Source of the DNA: Asticcacaulis benevestitus DSM 16100 = ATCC BAA-896
Lineage (GTDB): Bacteria > Pseudomonadota > Alphaproteobacteria > Caulobacterales > Caulobacteraceae
Direction: 5' to 3'
DNA: 54,361 nucleotides
Assembly: GCF_000376105.1 (NCBI RefSeq)
Contig: NZ_AQWM01000017.1
Coordinates: 166-54,526, forward strand
Below, one piece after another: positions 45,657-54,287 of this stretch (positions within the stretch are counted from its first letter, which is position 1; every line of letters starts with the position of its first letter). The notes beneath the pieces are model-generated. The model did not search any database and was not told the DNA's origin. It saw only the letters and a program-made list of their open reading frames with translations. A program made the position numbers and the translations under genes.

Positions 45657-45759
45657 TTTATGCGGCAGGGTATTGCGGCCCGGCTGATCTCTACCGTTAG
45701 TTTTGCTGAACCTATTAGCAATTGTCATAGACACAATGTGTCAATTCATTTGCGACCCA

Positions 45760-45779
45760 CAATTAAATCCTCTTAATTG
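45760..45779. promoter_or_regulatory. CAATTAA/TTAATTG palindrome before TBDR
   Basis: Perfect 7-bp arms around ATCCTC, 82 bp before the TBDR start. The left arm overlaps the recurring AAATC word. Operator role inferred. Confidence 0.45.
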
Positions 45780-45860
45780 AGTGTTATATAAGGCCGGCGG
45801 GATCTAGAAAAACACATCCCCACCATAACAGGGCCGCATTCTTTCACCTTTGGAGCCCTC

Positions 45861-48389
45861 ATGTTCTCGCTGACATCTCGCCTTTCGTTGTTCAAGTCCG
45901 CCCTTATGGTGACCGCCTCGCTCGTTGCGGTGCAGGCCCATGCCACTGAGCCTGTCGCAGACGCTGTGGCAGTCCCCGATCCGGCGACGGTCAGCGCCGA
46001 TGCAGAGATCGTCACCGAGGTGGTGGTAACCGGCGCCAGAAGTGCGCGTGCCCGCACCGTGGCGGATAGCCCCGTGCCGATCGACGTGCTGGGCTCTGCC
46101 CAGTTAAGGGCAACCGGCGCTACCGGTTTGAAGGACGTGCTGGGCTCGCTCATTCCCTCGTTCAGCCAGCCAGCCCAAGGCGGTGGCGGCACCTCGGCCA
46201 GCGTGCGCCCCATCGCTATCCGCGGCTTAAGCGGCGATTATCTGCTGGTACTGGTCAATGGCAAGCGTCGCCATACCACGAGCCTGATCAACAATCTGTC
46301 GCGGGTCTCGGGCGGGTCGACCCCGGTCGATATCGACCTGATTCCGACCAATGCCATCGGCCACATCGAAGTGCTGCGTGATGGCGCGGCCGCCCAGTAT
46401 GGTTCGGACGCCATTTCCGGGGTGCTCAACATCATTCTCGACAAGGTGCCCGAAGGTGGCAGTTACGACACAACTCTTGGCCAGACCTTCGACGGTGGCG
46501 GTATCCTCTTCCAGCAAGCCCTGAGCTATGCCACACCGGTCGGCGACAAGGGCGGTTTTGTGCGCCTGTCGGGCGAGGCAAAATACCATACGCCGGCCTA
46601 TCGCGCCATTCCGGTCACGGGCAATATCTATCCCGTATTGGCCAATGGCTCGGCCGATCCGCGCGAAGCGACGCACAACCATATTCTCCAGCACGGTTAC
46701 GGCCGTTCCAACCGTGACGTTATCTTCAATGCGGCGCTCAATTCTGAACTGCCGATCCATGAAGATCTGACCTTCTATACCTACGGCACCTATAGTTTCC
46801 GCTCGATCAAGGACGCGCGCGGCGGCTATGCGCCGAACAATGTCGCGTCCCTGCCGGACATCTATCCGGACGGTTTCCAGGCCTTCCGCCGCATTGAGGA
46901 AAACGACTTCCAGGTGTCGGCCGGTTTCCGGGGAGAAACCTGGGGCTGGAACTGGGATGCCTCTTCCAGCCTGGGCCAGGACCATGTCCGGCTTGACGCC
47001 GAGGGCACGCTCAATCCATCGCTTGGCCCGGTCAGCCCCACCGAATTTTATCTGGGCACGCAGATTTCCAGCCTGTGGGTCAACAATCTCGACATCGACC
47101 GCGGCTTCAATGTCGGTCTGAGTGGGCCGCTGCAAGTGGCGCTTGGTCTCGAACACCGCTGGGAGCAGTTTGAGAACAAGGCCGGTGAGCCGGATTCCTA
47201 TCGCAATGGTGGATATATAATCCCCAAAGACGGCACGCCGTTTGGCATTCTCAACGGCGGCAAGATTCCGCCGGCCGGCCTGGTCTCCTTTACAGGTACC
47301 ACGCCCGATGACGCCGCAAAGTTGTCGCGCAACAATGTGGCCGCCTATGCCGATATCGGCGCCGACATCCTCAAGAACTGGTACGCAGGCCTTGCCGTGC
47401 GGGCCGAACACTATGACGACAGCGCTGGTGATACGGTCAGCGGCAAGTTTTCGACGCGCTATGAAATCTTGCCGGGCATTGCCCTGCGCGGCGGCATTAA
47501 TTCCGGTTTCCGCGCCCCGTCCCTTGCCCAGACAGGGTTTTCAACGACGCAGAACACAAGCTCCCTTAACGCTCAGGGCCAGATCGAAACCTTCCAGTCG
47601 AAGTTCCTGCCGGTCAATTCACCGCAAGCCGTCCTGCTGGGGGCCGAACCGCTCAAGCCCGAAAAATCGCTCAGCTATACCTTCGGCGCCACCTTCGAGC
47701 GCGGCAATGCGCGCCTGACCATCGACAGCTACCAGATCGAGATCGACGATCGCATCGTCAAGACCGAGCAGCTCAAGGGCGCTGCGGTTCAGGCCATTCT
47801 CGCCAGCCAGGGCTTCAACGACCTCGCATCGGCGCAGTATTTCACCAACGCGATCGACACCTATACGCGCGGCATCGATGTGGTCGGTGAGTACACCTGG
47901 AAGACGGAAAACCTCGGCACGTTCCGTGGCACGGCGGCGTACAGCAGCAATCAGTCGAAGATCCTGCACGTCATCGATAATCCTCCGGAACTGGTGACGC
48001 TGGGCGCCAATTACGTTCTCTTCGGTCGTCAGGCGCAGCAGGACCTGCTGGTCTCCTCGCCCAAGGACAAGGTGATCCTGGGCGTCGACTGGTCGCTCGG
48101 CGACTTCAAGACCAATCTGAAAGCGGTGCGTTATGGCGAATATACCGAATCCGGCCCGGTCGCCACGGCCGATCAGCACTACCCGTCTGCCTGGATCACC
48201 GATCTGGACATCAGCTACGCTGTCAACAGCCGCCTGACCCTGTCGGTCGGCGCCAACAACCTCTTCAATGTCTACCCGAAAGAACGCCCCGCCTCCGTGC
48301 TCTACCAAGGCTCTGGCCTTTACGGCTCGTTCTCGCCCTACGGGCTGATCGGCGGCTTCTACTATACCCGTGCGTCCCTGCGTTATTGA
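45861..48389 (+). CDS. TonB-dependent receptor (sulfonate-operon type)
   Basis: An 842-residue outer-membrane receptor. A signal peptide (~1-29, ending QAHA) and TonB-box-like VTEVVVTGAR precede the plug (RPIAIRGLSGDYLLVLVNGK, IGHIEVLRDGAAAQYGSDAI). The barrel ends FYYTRASLRY. It is a close paralogue of the 31355 receptor. TauD and an SsuA lipoprotein follow, so taurine or other sulfonates, or a larger sulfonate-bearing compound, are plausible substrates. Confidence 0.92.
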   Translation: MFSLTSRLSLFKSALMVTASLVAVQAHATEPVADAVAVPDPATVSADAEIVTEVVVTGARSARARTVADSPVPIDVLGSAQLRATGATGLKDVLGSLIPSFSQPAQGGGGTSASVRPIAIRGLSGDYLLVLVNGKRRHTTSLINNLSRVSGGSTPVDIDLIPTNAIGHIEVLRDGAAAQYGSDAISGVLNIILDKVPEGGSYDTTLGQTFDGGGILFQQALSYATPVGDKGGFVRLSGEAKYHTPAYRAIPVTGNIYPVLANGSADPREATHNHILQHGYGRSNRDVIFNAALNSELPIHEDLTFYTYGTYSFRSIKDARGGYAPNNVASLPDIYPDGFQAFRRIEENDFQVSAGFRGETWGWNWDASSSLGQDHVRLDAEGTLNPSLGPVSPTEFYLGTQISSLWVNNLDIDRGFNVGLSGPLQVALGLEHRWEQFENKAGEPDSYRNGGYIIPKDGTPFGILNGGKIPPAGLVSFTGTTPDDAAKLSRNNVAAYADIGADILKNWYAGLAVRAEHYDDSAGDTVSGKFSTRYEILPGIALRGGINSGFRAPSLAQTGFSTTQNTSSLNAQGQIETFQSKFLPVNSPQAVLLGAEPLKPEKSLSYTFGATFERGNARLTIDSYQIEIDDRIVKTEQLKGAAVQAILASQGFNDLASAQYFTNAIDTYTRGIDVVGEYTWKTENLGTFRGTAAYSSNQSKILHVIDNPPELVTLGANYVLFGRQAQQDLLVSSPKDKVILGVDWSLGDFKTNLKAVRYGEYTESGPVATADQHYPSAWITDLDISYAVNSRLTLSVGANNLFNVYPKERPASVLYQGSGLYGSFSPYGLIGGFYYTRASLRY

Positions 48390-48419
48390 TCTCAACCCCT
48401 GCATAAAAAGGAAACGACT

Positions 48420-49280
48420 ATGACCCAATCTGCCTTGCGTAAGACCGACGTTCCTGCCGGCCAGTTAGATATCCGGCCCTTGCAACCGACCATCGGCGCC
48501 GAAATCCATGGCATCGATCTGAGCCAGCCCATCAGCGACGCTATCCGCGATGACATCCGCGCTGCCGTGCTGCAATATAAGGTCGTGTTCTTCCGGGATC
48601 AGACGCTTGATCACGATCAGCACGCCGCCTTCGCAGGCCGCTTTGGTCCGCTCTATACCCATCCGAGCACAAAACATGATGCCAAGATCACCTCGATCCA
48701 CCAGATCAGCGCTGAGGACTCGAAAACCTATCTTGCCGATGTGACGGCCAAGGCCTTGCGCGACGCCTACCATACCGATACGAGCTGGCGTCTGGTGCCG
48801 ACCTGGGGCGCGGTGCTGCGCGCGGTCGATCTGCCGGAACGTGGTGGTGACACGATCTGGGTTGATGCCGGCCTGGCCTATCGCAGCCTGCCGGACGACA
48901 TCAAGGCGCGCCTGGAAGGCAAGCTAGTCACTCATGATTTCCGCAGCGCTCTGGCCCGAGCGGGCCATGACTATCCGGTGGTCGCCCATCCGATCGTTCG
49001 CACCCATCGTGAGACGGGCGAGAAGATCCTGTGGGTAAACTTCAGCCAGCACCCGCAGATTCTACGTCTGGAGCTGTCGGAAAGTCAGGAACTGCTCGAT
49101 ATCGTCCTCGATCACTACAAAAATCCCGAATATCAGGTCCGCTTTTCGTGGGACAAGGGATCGGTGGCCTTCTGGGACAATCGCGCCGCTGTCCACTATG
49201 CGGTACGTAATTATGGCGATTATCCGCGGGTGTTGGAGCGCATTTTGATTGCGGACGAACCGCTCTACGCCGACCTGTAA
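48420..49280 (+). CDS. tauD: TauD/TfdA-family Fe(II)/2-oxoglutarate dioxygenase
   Basis: A 286-residue oxygenase that releases sulfite from taurine or similar sulfonates using 2-oxoglutarate and O2. The facial triad is His118-x-Asp120 (YHTDTSW) and His259 (AAVHYA), and the 2-oxoglutarate Arg270 lies 11 residues on, the same spacing as in TauD. The N-terminal IGAEIHGIDLSQPIS and VVFFRDQ are classic. AAGGAAA precedes the ATG. Substrate range is not certain: sulfonate, sulfate ester or halophenoxy-acid TauD relatives look alike. Confidence 0.88.
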   Translation: MTQSALRKTDVPAGQLDIRPLQPTIGAEIHGIDLSQPISDAIRDDIRAAVLQYKVVFFRDQTLDHDQHAAFAGRFGPLYTHPSTKHDAKITSIHQISAEDSKTYLADVTAKALRDAYHTDTSWRLVPTWGAVLRAVDLPERGGDTIWVDAGLAYRSLPDDIKARLEGKLVTHDFRSALARAGHDYPVVAHPIVRTHRETGEKILWVNFSQHPQILRLELSESQELLDIVLDHYKNPEYQVRFSWDKGSVAFWDNRAAVHYAVRNYGDYPRVLERILIADEPLYADL

Positions 49281-49357
49281 TCTTAAGTCTTGCCGCGCAA
49301 CCCATCCGAAAAGTGGCATCCACCTTATCGGATCGCGCCCCTGAAAGAGCCACCGTC

Positions 49358-50323
49358 ATGCCGATATCCCGTCGCCTGTTCACCGTCTTAACCCTTGCCG
49401 CCGCCACGTCTCTCGCGTCGTGCGGTCCGCAAGCTGACAAGGGTACCTCCGCCAGCGCGGTCGTGCTCAAGGTCGGCAATCAGAAGGGCACGACACGCGC
49501 TCTGATGACGGCGTCTCATGCTCTGGATGGCGCACCCTATTCGGTTGAATGGTCTGAATTTCCCGCCGCCCAGCATCTCCTCGAAGGCCTGAACGCCGGC
49601 GCGGTCGATGTCGGGCTGGTGGGGGATGCGCCCTATCTCTTCGCCTTTGCCAATGGCTCACCGCTTAAGGTGGTCTCAGCCATTGCCTATGGCGACGGTT
49701 CCAGCACAGCGCTTATCGTGCCAGCCACCTCAAAGGCGCAGAACCTATCCGACCTGAAGGGCAAGCGCATTGCCACCGGCAAGATCTCGGTCGGACACTA
49801 TCTGTTGCTGTTGGCTCTGGAAAAGGAGGGCCTGACCACCAAGGACGTGCAGATTGTCTTCCTGGCGCCGGCTGACGCCAAGGCGGCCTTCGCATCGGGC
49901 AGCATCGATGCCTGGTCGACCTGGGCGCCCTTCCTGACTACGTCCGTGCAACAAGACCATGCGCGTGTGCTCGTGAGCGGCAAGGGCCTGATGACCAGCC
50001 ATGCCTATCAGGTAGCGACGCCAGCCGCGATCCATGACAAGGCCGCTGCCTTACATGATTTCGACGCACGTCTTGCCAAGGCCTATGTGTGGGGCGCGGC
50101 GCATCCCGAAGACTACGCTGCGGCCCTGTCCAAGGACACAGGCCTTCCGATCGATATCGCCGCGGCGATGGTCCGGCAGACCAGCCCGCGTATCGTACCG
50201 CTCGACGACTCTATCCTTGCTGAGGCTGATGGCGTGGTCGACCATCTGTCGAAAGCCAGCGATACGCCGCCGCAAAAGCGCCCCATCGCGGACGCCTTCG
50301 CCGAAGACTTTAGGTCGAAGTAG
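49358..50323 (+). CDS. ssuA: Sulfonate ABC substrate-binding lipoprotein
   Basis: A 321-residue periplasmic-binding lipoprotein. The lipobox LASC gives a lipidated Cys22, so the protein stays membrane-anchored. The mature part has the NMT1/SsuA-like fold: LKVGNQKGTTRALM, FPAAQHLLEGLNAGAVDVG, DLKGKRIATGKISVGHYLLL and IDAWSTWAPF. It lies 77 bp after tauD. It most likely delivers to the SsuBC pair at 39865-41519, since no permease is next to it. Confidence 0.88.
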   Translation: MPISRRLFTVLTLAAATSLASCGPQADKGTSASAVVLKVGNQKGTTRALMTASHALDGAPYSVEWSEFPAAQHLLEGLNAGAVDVGLVGDAPYLFAFANGSPLKVVSAIAYGDGSSTALIVPATSKAQNLSDLKGKRIATGKISVGHYLLLLALEKEGLTTKDVQIVFLAPADAKAAFASGSIDAWSTWAPFLTTSVQQDHARVLVSGKGLMTSHAYQVATPAAIHDKAAALHDFDARLAKAYVWGAAHPEDYAAALSKDTGLPIDIAAAMVRQTSPRIVPLDDSILAEADGVVDHLSKASDTPPQKRPIADAFAEDFRSK

Positions 50324-50411
50324 GTATCGTCTGCCCGAGTCGATCGGGAGGCCTGCACGCGCAGCTTGTTTCTCTTTTTAAAACAAACCGGTTTATTTAA
50401 AATAACAATAG

Positions 50412-50420
50412 TAGGAAATT
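50412..50420. promoter_or_regulatory. TAGGAAATT word before the FAD-protein gene
   Basis: TAGGAAATT, 48 bp before the start codon, just downstream of the palindrome AAACCGGTTT (50385-50394) and an AATAACAATAG tract. One of four copies of the 9-mer in the window. Function inferred. Confidence 0.45.
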
Positions 50421-50468
50421 GAGGTTCGGGTTATTAAAGAGCGTGATAGTCAAGTTTAAGGAGAGCCA

Positions 50469-51929
50469 ATGGCGGCGAGTACAAGAACGTGTCCGGTGCA
50501 TCGCCTTGCCATCGTCGGCGGTGGTTTCGGGGGCAGCGTGCTGGCTCTGAAGCTTGCTGAACGAGACGGCCAGCGTCCTGTTCTGATAGAGGCGGCGCGC
50601 TGTGCCGGCGCCGGGCTGGCCTATGGTGCGGGCGGGCCGGATCATCTGTTGAATGTGCCGGTTCATCGCATGGAGGTCGGCCTCGAGCCCGCTTTCGCCG
50701 ATTGGTTAGCGGATTACCCGTCAGAGATAGCGGCGGGTGTTGCCGAAGCCGGCGATCTGGCGCACGCCTTCGTGCCGCGCCGGCTTTTCGGCCTGTATAT
50801 TCAATCGCACATCGACGGGGCGGTCGCAAAAGGGCGTATCCTGCGCATTCGGGGCGAGGTAACCCAACTGCAAAAGGACGGCGCCACCTATGTCCTTGGT
50901 CTGGTCGATGGTCGCCAGTTGAACGTGGCACGCGTGGTGCTGGCGACAGGCAACATGGCGCCAAAAGCGCCAGACCTTTTGAGTGAAGATCAGAAACACC
51001 TGACGGACTCGCCTTTGTTCATACCCGATCCATGGGCATCGGACGCGCTGACGGCTCATGAACCGGACTGGCCCATTCTATTGATAGGCACAGGCCTGAC
51101 CATGGTCGATATCGCCTTAAGTCTGTCGCGGCAGGGCCACACGGGTCCGATCTTTGCCCTCTCGCGTCGCGGTCTTCTGCCACTTCCCCACGTCTCGGGC
51201 GGAACCTGGCCGGCGTTTCTCGATATTCATATCGGCCAATCCCCGCTGAAGCTTCTGCGCCGGATCAGGCAGGAGGCGAAGTCCGCGCTGGCCAAAGGTG
51301 TGCCATGGCAGCGTGTTCTCGATGCGGCCAGACCGCATGCCGCGCAAATCTGGGCTGCCTGGACGCGCGCGGAACGGAGCCACTTTCTACGTCACGCCCG
51401 GCCCTATTGGGATGTTCATCGGCATAGGGTCGCGCCACGTGTAGGTCGTGCCCTGGAGGATTTAATAGAAGGCCGGCAGGTCATACCGCTGAGCGGGCGT
51501 TTAAAAAGCTTTGCCCCACGCGGTGACCATCTCGATGTCGCCTATAGCGTTCGAAATCGCCGGGAGATTCGCCATATCAAGGTCGCGCGTGTGATCAATT
51601 GCACTGGACCAAGAAGCGATTACGCGACGCTGGGCACGCCTTTGTTTGCGGCTCTGCGTCAGCAGGGGTTTATCCATGCCGATCCTTTGGGGCTTGGACT
51701 GGAAACCCATGATGCTCGCGTCGTCGATGCGCATGGGCATGTTTCGGATAGCTTATTTGCCATTGGCAGTCTGACGCGGCCCGCCTGGTGGGAGGTAACC
51801 GCTGTGCCGGAGTTGTCGGCACAGATATCGCGGTTAGTGGAGGTGCTCACGCGCGCTGAAGTCTTGCCCAGCGCCGTGCGTCCGCTCAGTCTTGCGCTTG
51901 ATTTCTTCGATCTTGGCGCGGGAATCTAG
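50469..51929 (+). CDS. FAD/NAD(P)-binding protein (YdhS/HpnW-like)
   Basis: A 486-residue flavoprotein of the NAD_binding_9 type. The N-terminal Rossmann motif LAIVGGGFGGSVLALKL (GGGFGG at 17-22) is followed by GAGLAYGAGGPDHLLNVPVH. A second dinucleotide motif, LLIGTGLTMVDIAL, lies near 200. NCTGPRSDY and FAIGSLTRPAWWEVTAVPEL close it. Members act as putative monooxygenases or oxidoreductases of unknown substrate. AAGGAG supports the start. It lies between the sulfonate operon and the Rrf2 gene, and an upstream TAGGAAATT word links it to the sulfur regulon. Confidence 0.85.
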   Translation: MAASTRTCPVHRLAIVGGGFGGSVLALKLAERDGQRPVLIEAARCAGAGLAYGAGGPDHLLNVPVHRMEVGLEPAFADWLADYPSEIAAGVAEAGDLAHAFVPRRLFGLYIQSHIDGAVAKGRILRIRGEVTQLQKDGATYVLGLVDGRQLNVARVVLATGNMAPKAPDLLSEDQKHLTDSPLFIPDPWASDALTAHEPDWPILLIGTGLTMVDIALSLSRQGHTGPIFALSRRGLLPLPHVSGGTWPAFLDIHIGQSPLKLLRRIRQEAKSALAKGVPWQRVLDAARPHAAQIWAAWTRAERSHFLRHARPYWDVHRHRVAPRVGRALEDLIEGRQVIPLSGRLKSFAPRGDHLDVAYSVRNRREIRHIKVARVINCTGPRSDYATLGTPLFAALRQQGFIHADPLGLGLETHDARVVDAHGHVSDSLFAIGSLTRPAWWEVTAVPELSAQISRLVEVLTRAEVLPSAVRPLSLALDFFDLGAGI

Positions 51930-52072
51930 AGAGGTTTCGGGACGTAGATACGAGGTCATATCCCTTGTGAGGCAATCAATAGAATTGGGATATCATTTCT
52001 AAATTTTCTCATTATATTAAGGGCATAGGGGCGAGTTTTACGGAGATTTCGCCCGGCACTTGACCTAAGCCA

Positions 52073-52081
52073 TAGGAAATT
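52073..52081. promoter_or_regulatory. TAGGAAATT word just before the Rrf2 gene
   Basis: TAGGAAATT ends 11 bp before the Rrf2 start codon. A copy this close suggests autoregulation by the encoded protein (inference). Rrf2-type CymR of Firmicutes recognises a site containing GGAATT. Confidence 0.45.
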
Positions 52082-52092
52082 GCGGAGCTTAT

Positions 52093-52527
52093 ATGTTATC
52101 TCAGCGGGCCAAATATACTATACGTGCCATGCAGGAACTGACGCGATTGAAGCTCGGAGAAACGCTTCAGGCCACGGAACTGGCGGAGCGCATCAAAGCG
52201 CCACTGCATTTCCTTGAAGGCATACTTCTGGAGATGCGACGCGAAGGTTTCCTGCAATCGAAGCGGGGGCGGTCAGGTGGCTACGCGCTGAACAAGCCAG
52301 CCGATATGATCTCTATTGCCGATATCATTCGCCAGATCGACGGCCCGCTGGCTCTGACAACCTGCGCTAGCCGTACCGCCTATGCACGGTGCGAAGACTG
52401 CCCTACGCCCGATCATTGTGAATTACGCCCCATCCTTTTGGCGGCGCGCGATGCGGTGGCACGCGTCCTCGAGGATTCGACGCTGGCGCATCCCGAAGGT
52501 CACAAGCATCCGCTGCGTTCGAGTTGA
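52093..52527 (+). CDS. Rrf2-family regulator (CymR/IscR-like)
   Basis: A 144-residue winged-helix regulator. LSQRAKYTIRAMQELTRL opens a clear Rrf2 HTH, followed by ATELAERIKAPLHFLEGILL and RGRSGGYALNKP. Four Cys at 91, 100, 103 and 109 lie in the region where IscR binds its [2Fe-2S] cluster. The spacing differs from IscR (92, 98, 104), so cluster binding is possible but not certain. Rrf2 members include CymR, the cysteine-metabolism regulator. Its position inside the sulfur genes makes sulfur-status sensing a good hypothesis. Confidence 0.88.
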   Translation: MLSQRAKYTIRAMQELTRLKLGETLQATELAERIKAPLHFLEGILLEMRREGFLQSKRGRSGGYALNKPADMISIADIIRQIDGPLALTTCASRTAYARCEDCPTPDHCELRPILLAARDAVARVLEDSTLAHPEGHKHPLRSS

Positions 52528-52603
52528 TCTCAACGCTATCTTGGAAACCATGCGTACTTAAGTATTCTTGGGGGAACGCATGATAAATTCTCATTTGAAA
52601 CAC

Positions 52604-52624
52604 CACTAATTTAGTATGATATTG
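52604..52624. promoter_or_regulatory. CTAA-N-TTAG palindrome before the DszB-like gene
   Basis: CACTAA-T-TTAGT with TATTG beginning 16 bp from its first base, 25 bp before the start codon. The same elements and spacing occur at 21545-21565 upstream of the TBDR-MFS-GST operon. An AAATTCTCATTTG word lies just upstream (52585-52597). Shared regulation is inferred. Confidence 0.5.
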
Positions 52625-52648
52625 CTGGCTTGTTAAGAAAGCCCTGTC

Positions 52649-53719
52649 ATGCCCGCAGCGATAATACCCCTTGTACCCTCTGATACCATTTGGCTTAGTA
52701 GTGACCCTTTCCCGACCGCTACAGCCATAGCGCTCGGTCAGGGGTGGTTCGAGCAGGCGTTCGACGCCTGTGGCTACAAGGTCAAGGCCTTGCAGGACAG
52801 CCGCGAACCGGCTTTGCGTTCACAACATTTCTATCATGATATCAAGACCCTTATCCGTGAGGGTGGCAATGTGCATCCCTTATGGACGCGCGCCGATAAC
52901 CTGAACCAGGAAGGCCGTGATCATACGGTTGTGGTGGGGTTGACGTGGCACGATGAGGCGCAGGTTCTTTTGGGGCGGCCGGGCGCCACGCACGATCTAC
53001 GCGGTAAACGGCTCGGCCTTTCAAAGGCGGCCGGCGAGATTGACGCCTGGCGCGCCATGGCTCTGAGGGCTTACGATACCGCTTTGACACTTGAAGGGCT
53101 CACCTTCGACGATGTGGTCCTGACCGATGTCCAGGCGCCGCCGCTGCAGTGGCAGAACCAGAACCGCATCGGGGGCACCAGATCGCAGGTGACCGAAAAA
53201 GCGCTGCTCGATGGCGAGGTTGATGTCATCTTCGCCAAAGGCGCCAATTCAGTCCTTTTCCAGCAGGCACATGGCCTTGAGGTCATCCTCGATATCAACC
53301 GGCTCGATGACCCAACCTTGCGCGTCAATAACGGCACGCCACGTCCGATCACGGTGCACCGTCATTTCCTTAATGACCACCCGCATCTGGTGAAGGTCTA
53401 CCTTCAGGTGATAAACGCCGCGGCGCTCTGGGTGCAAAGCCATGAGGAGGAAGTGGCAGGCGTCACTGCTAAGGAAACGACGCCGACGTGTGACACTGTG
53501 CATCGTGGCTACGCTCAGCGCTTTACCGGCAGTTTCGATGTCAATCTCGATCCGGCCCGTATCGACGCCTTGCAGAGCCAGGCTGATTTTCTCTATCACC
53601 ATAAACTGATCGATGCGCGGGTTAAGGTCAGTGACTGGATCGACATTGCCCCCCTGCTGGCCGCAAAGGCTGAGCCCATTACACTTCCTGCCTTGAAGGG
53701 GCTGCTTGATGTCGCATAA
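52649..53719 (+). CDS. DszB-like sulfinate desulfinase homologue
   Basis: A 356-residue protein without a signal peptide, unlike ABC binding proteins with the same fold. It matches DszB (2-hydroxybiphenyl-2-sulfinate desulfinase) from memory. His60 in RSQHFYHD and Arg70 in IREGGNVHPL sit at the same numbers as the DszB catalytic His60 and Arg70. The RLGLSKAAGEIDAWR region and FDDVVLTDV segment also correspond. DszB Cys27 (SNCPVP) aligns with Asp19 (SSDPFP), so the nucleophile appears missing. It may be an altered enzyme or a cytosolic binding protein. It overlaps an FMN reductase gene by 11 bp. Confidence 0.8.
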   Translation: MPAAIIPLVPSDTIWLSSDPFPTATAIALGQGWFEQAFDACGYKVKALQDSREPALRSQHFYHDIKTLIREGGNVHPLWTRADNLNQEGRDHTVVVGLTWHDEAQVLLGRPGATHDLRGKRLGLSKAAGEIDAWRAMALRAYDTALTLEGLTFDDVVLTDVQAPPLQWQNQNRIGGTRSQVTEKALLDGEVDVIFAKGANSVLFQQAHGLEVILDINRLDDPTLRVNNGTPRPITVHRHFLNDHPHLVKVYLQVINAAALWVQSHEEEVAGVTAKETTPTCDTVHRGYAQRFTGSFDVNLDPARIDALQSQADFLYHHKLIDARVKVSDWIDIAPLLAAKAEPITLPALKGLLDVA

Positions 53720-54287
53720 ACCCTATATCGTTGGTTTCGGTGGCACCACACGCCCGCGTTCGACGAGTGAGAAACTCGTTGCTGCGGTGCTGGCGGAAGC
53801 TCAGGCGCAAGGCGCACGTACGGAGCTTTTCGGCGGTGAAGCTTTGGCTGCCCTGCCACATTATGCGCCGGAACATCCCAACCGGACGGACGGCCAATCT
53901 GCCTTTCTGGAGGCCATTCGCAAGGCCGATGGCATCGTCATCGGCACGCCGGCCTATCATGGCGGTGTTTCGGCGCTGGTTAAAAATGCCATCGACCTGA
54001 TCGCAGATCTGCAATCGGACTCGCGCGTTTTTCTCGATGGACGGCCAGTTGGTATCGTCGTGGCGGCCGGTGGATGGCAGGGCGCAGGCGCTACGCTGTC
54101 GGCCATGCGCGATATCGTCCATGCTCTGCGTGGTTGGCCGACGCCGATCGGTGTCGCGGCCGTCAGCAGCGCGGTCTTTGATGCTGATGGTCAGCTAAGG
54201 GACGACGCTCTTGCCAGATCCATCACGTCGCAGGCGCATCAACTTACGTCATTCGTGCGGGCGCAGATTGTGAATGAAACTGCCTAG
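53709..54287 (+). CDS. NADPH-dependent FMN reductase
   Basis: A 192-residue flavodoxin-like reductase of the SsuE/MsuE type that supplies FMNH2. Marks: VGFGGTTRPRSTSEKL (phosphate loop), FLEAIRKADGIVIGTPAYHG, GGVSALVKNAIDLI and the VVAAGGWQGA loop. The ATG at 53709 overlaps the DszB-like gene end by 11 bp; a TTG at 53706 is less likely. It is the only FMN reductase visible in the window and would serve the three LLM monooxygenases encoded here. Confidence 0.9.
   Translation: MSHKPYIVGFGGTTRPRSTSEKLVAAVLAEAQAQGARTELFGGEALAALPHYAPEHPNRTDGQSAFLEAIRKADGIVIGTPAYHGGVSALVKNAIDLIADLQSDSRVFLDGRPVGIVVAAGGWQGAGATLSAMRDIVHALRGWPTPIGVAAVSSAVFDADGQLRDDALARSITSQAHQLTSFVRAQIVNETA

Noticed and set aside
46227-47411. 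394-codon minus-strand open frame inside the TBDR
   Set aside because: Shadow of the high-GC receptor gene; no domain, and the plus-strand TBDR is unambiguous.
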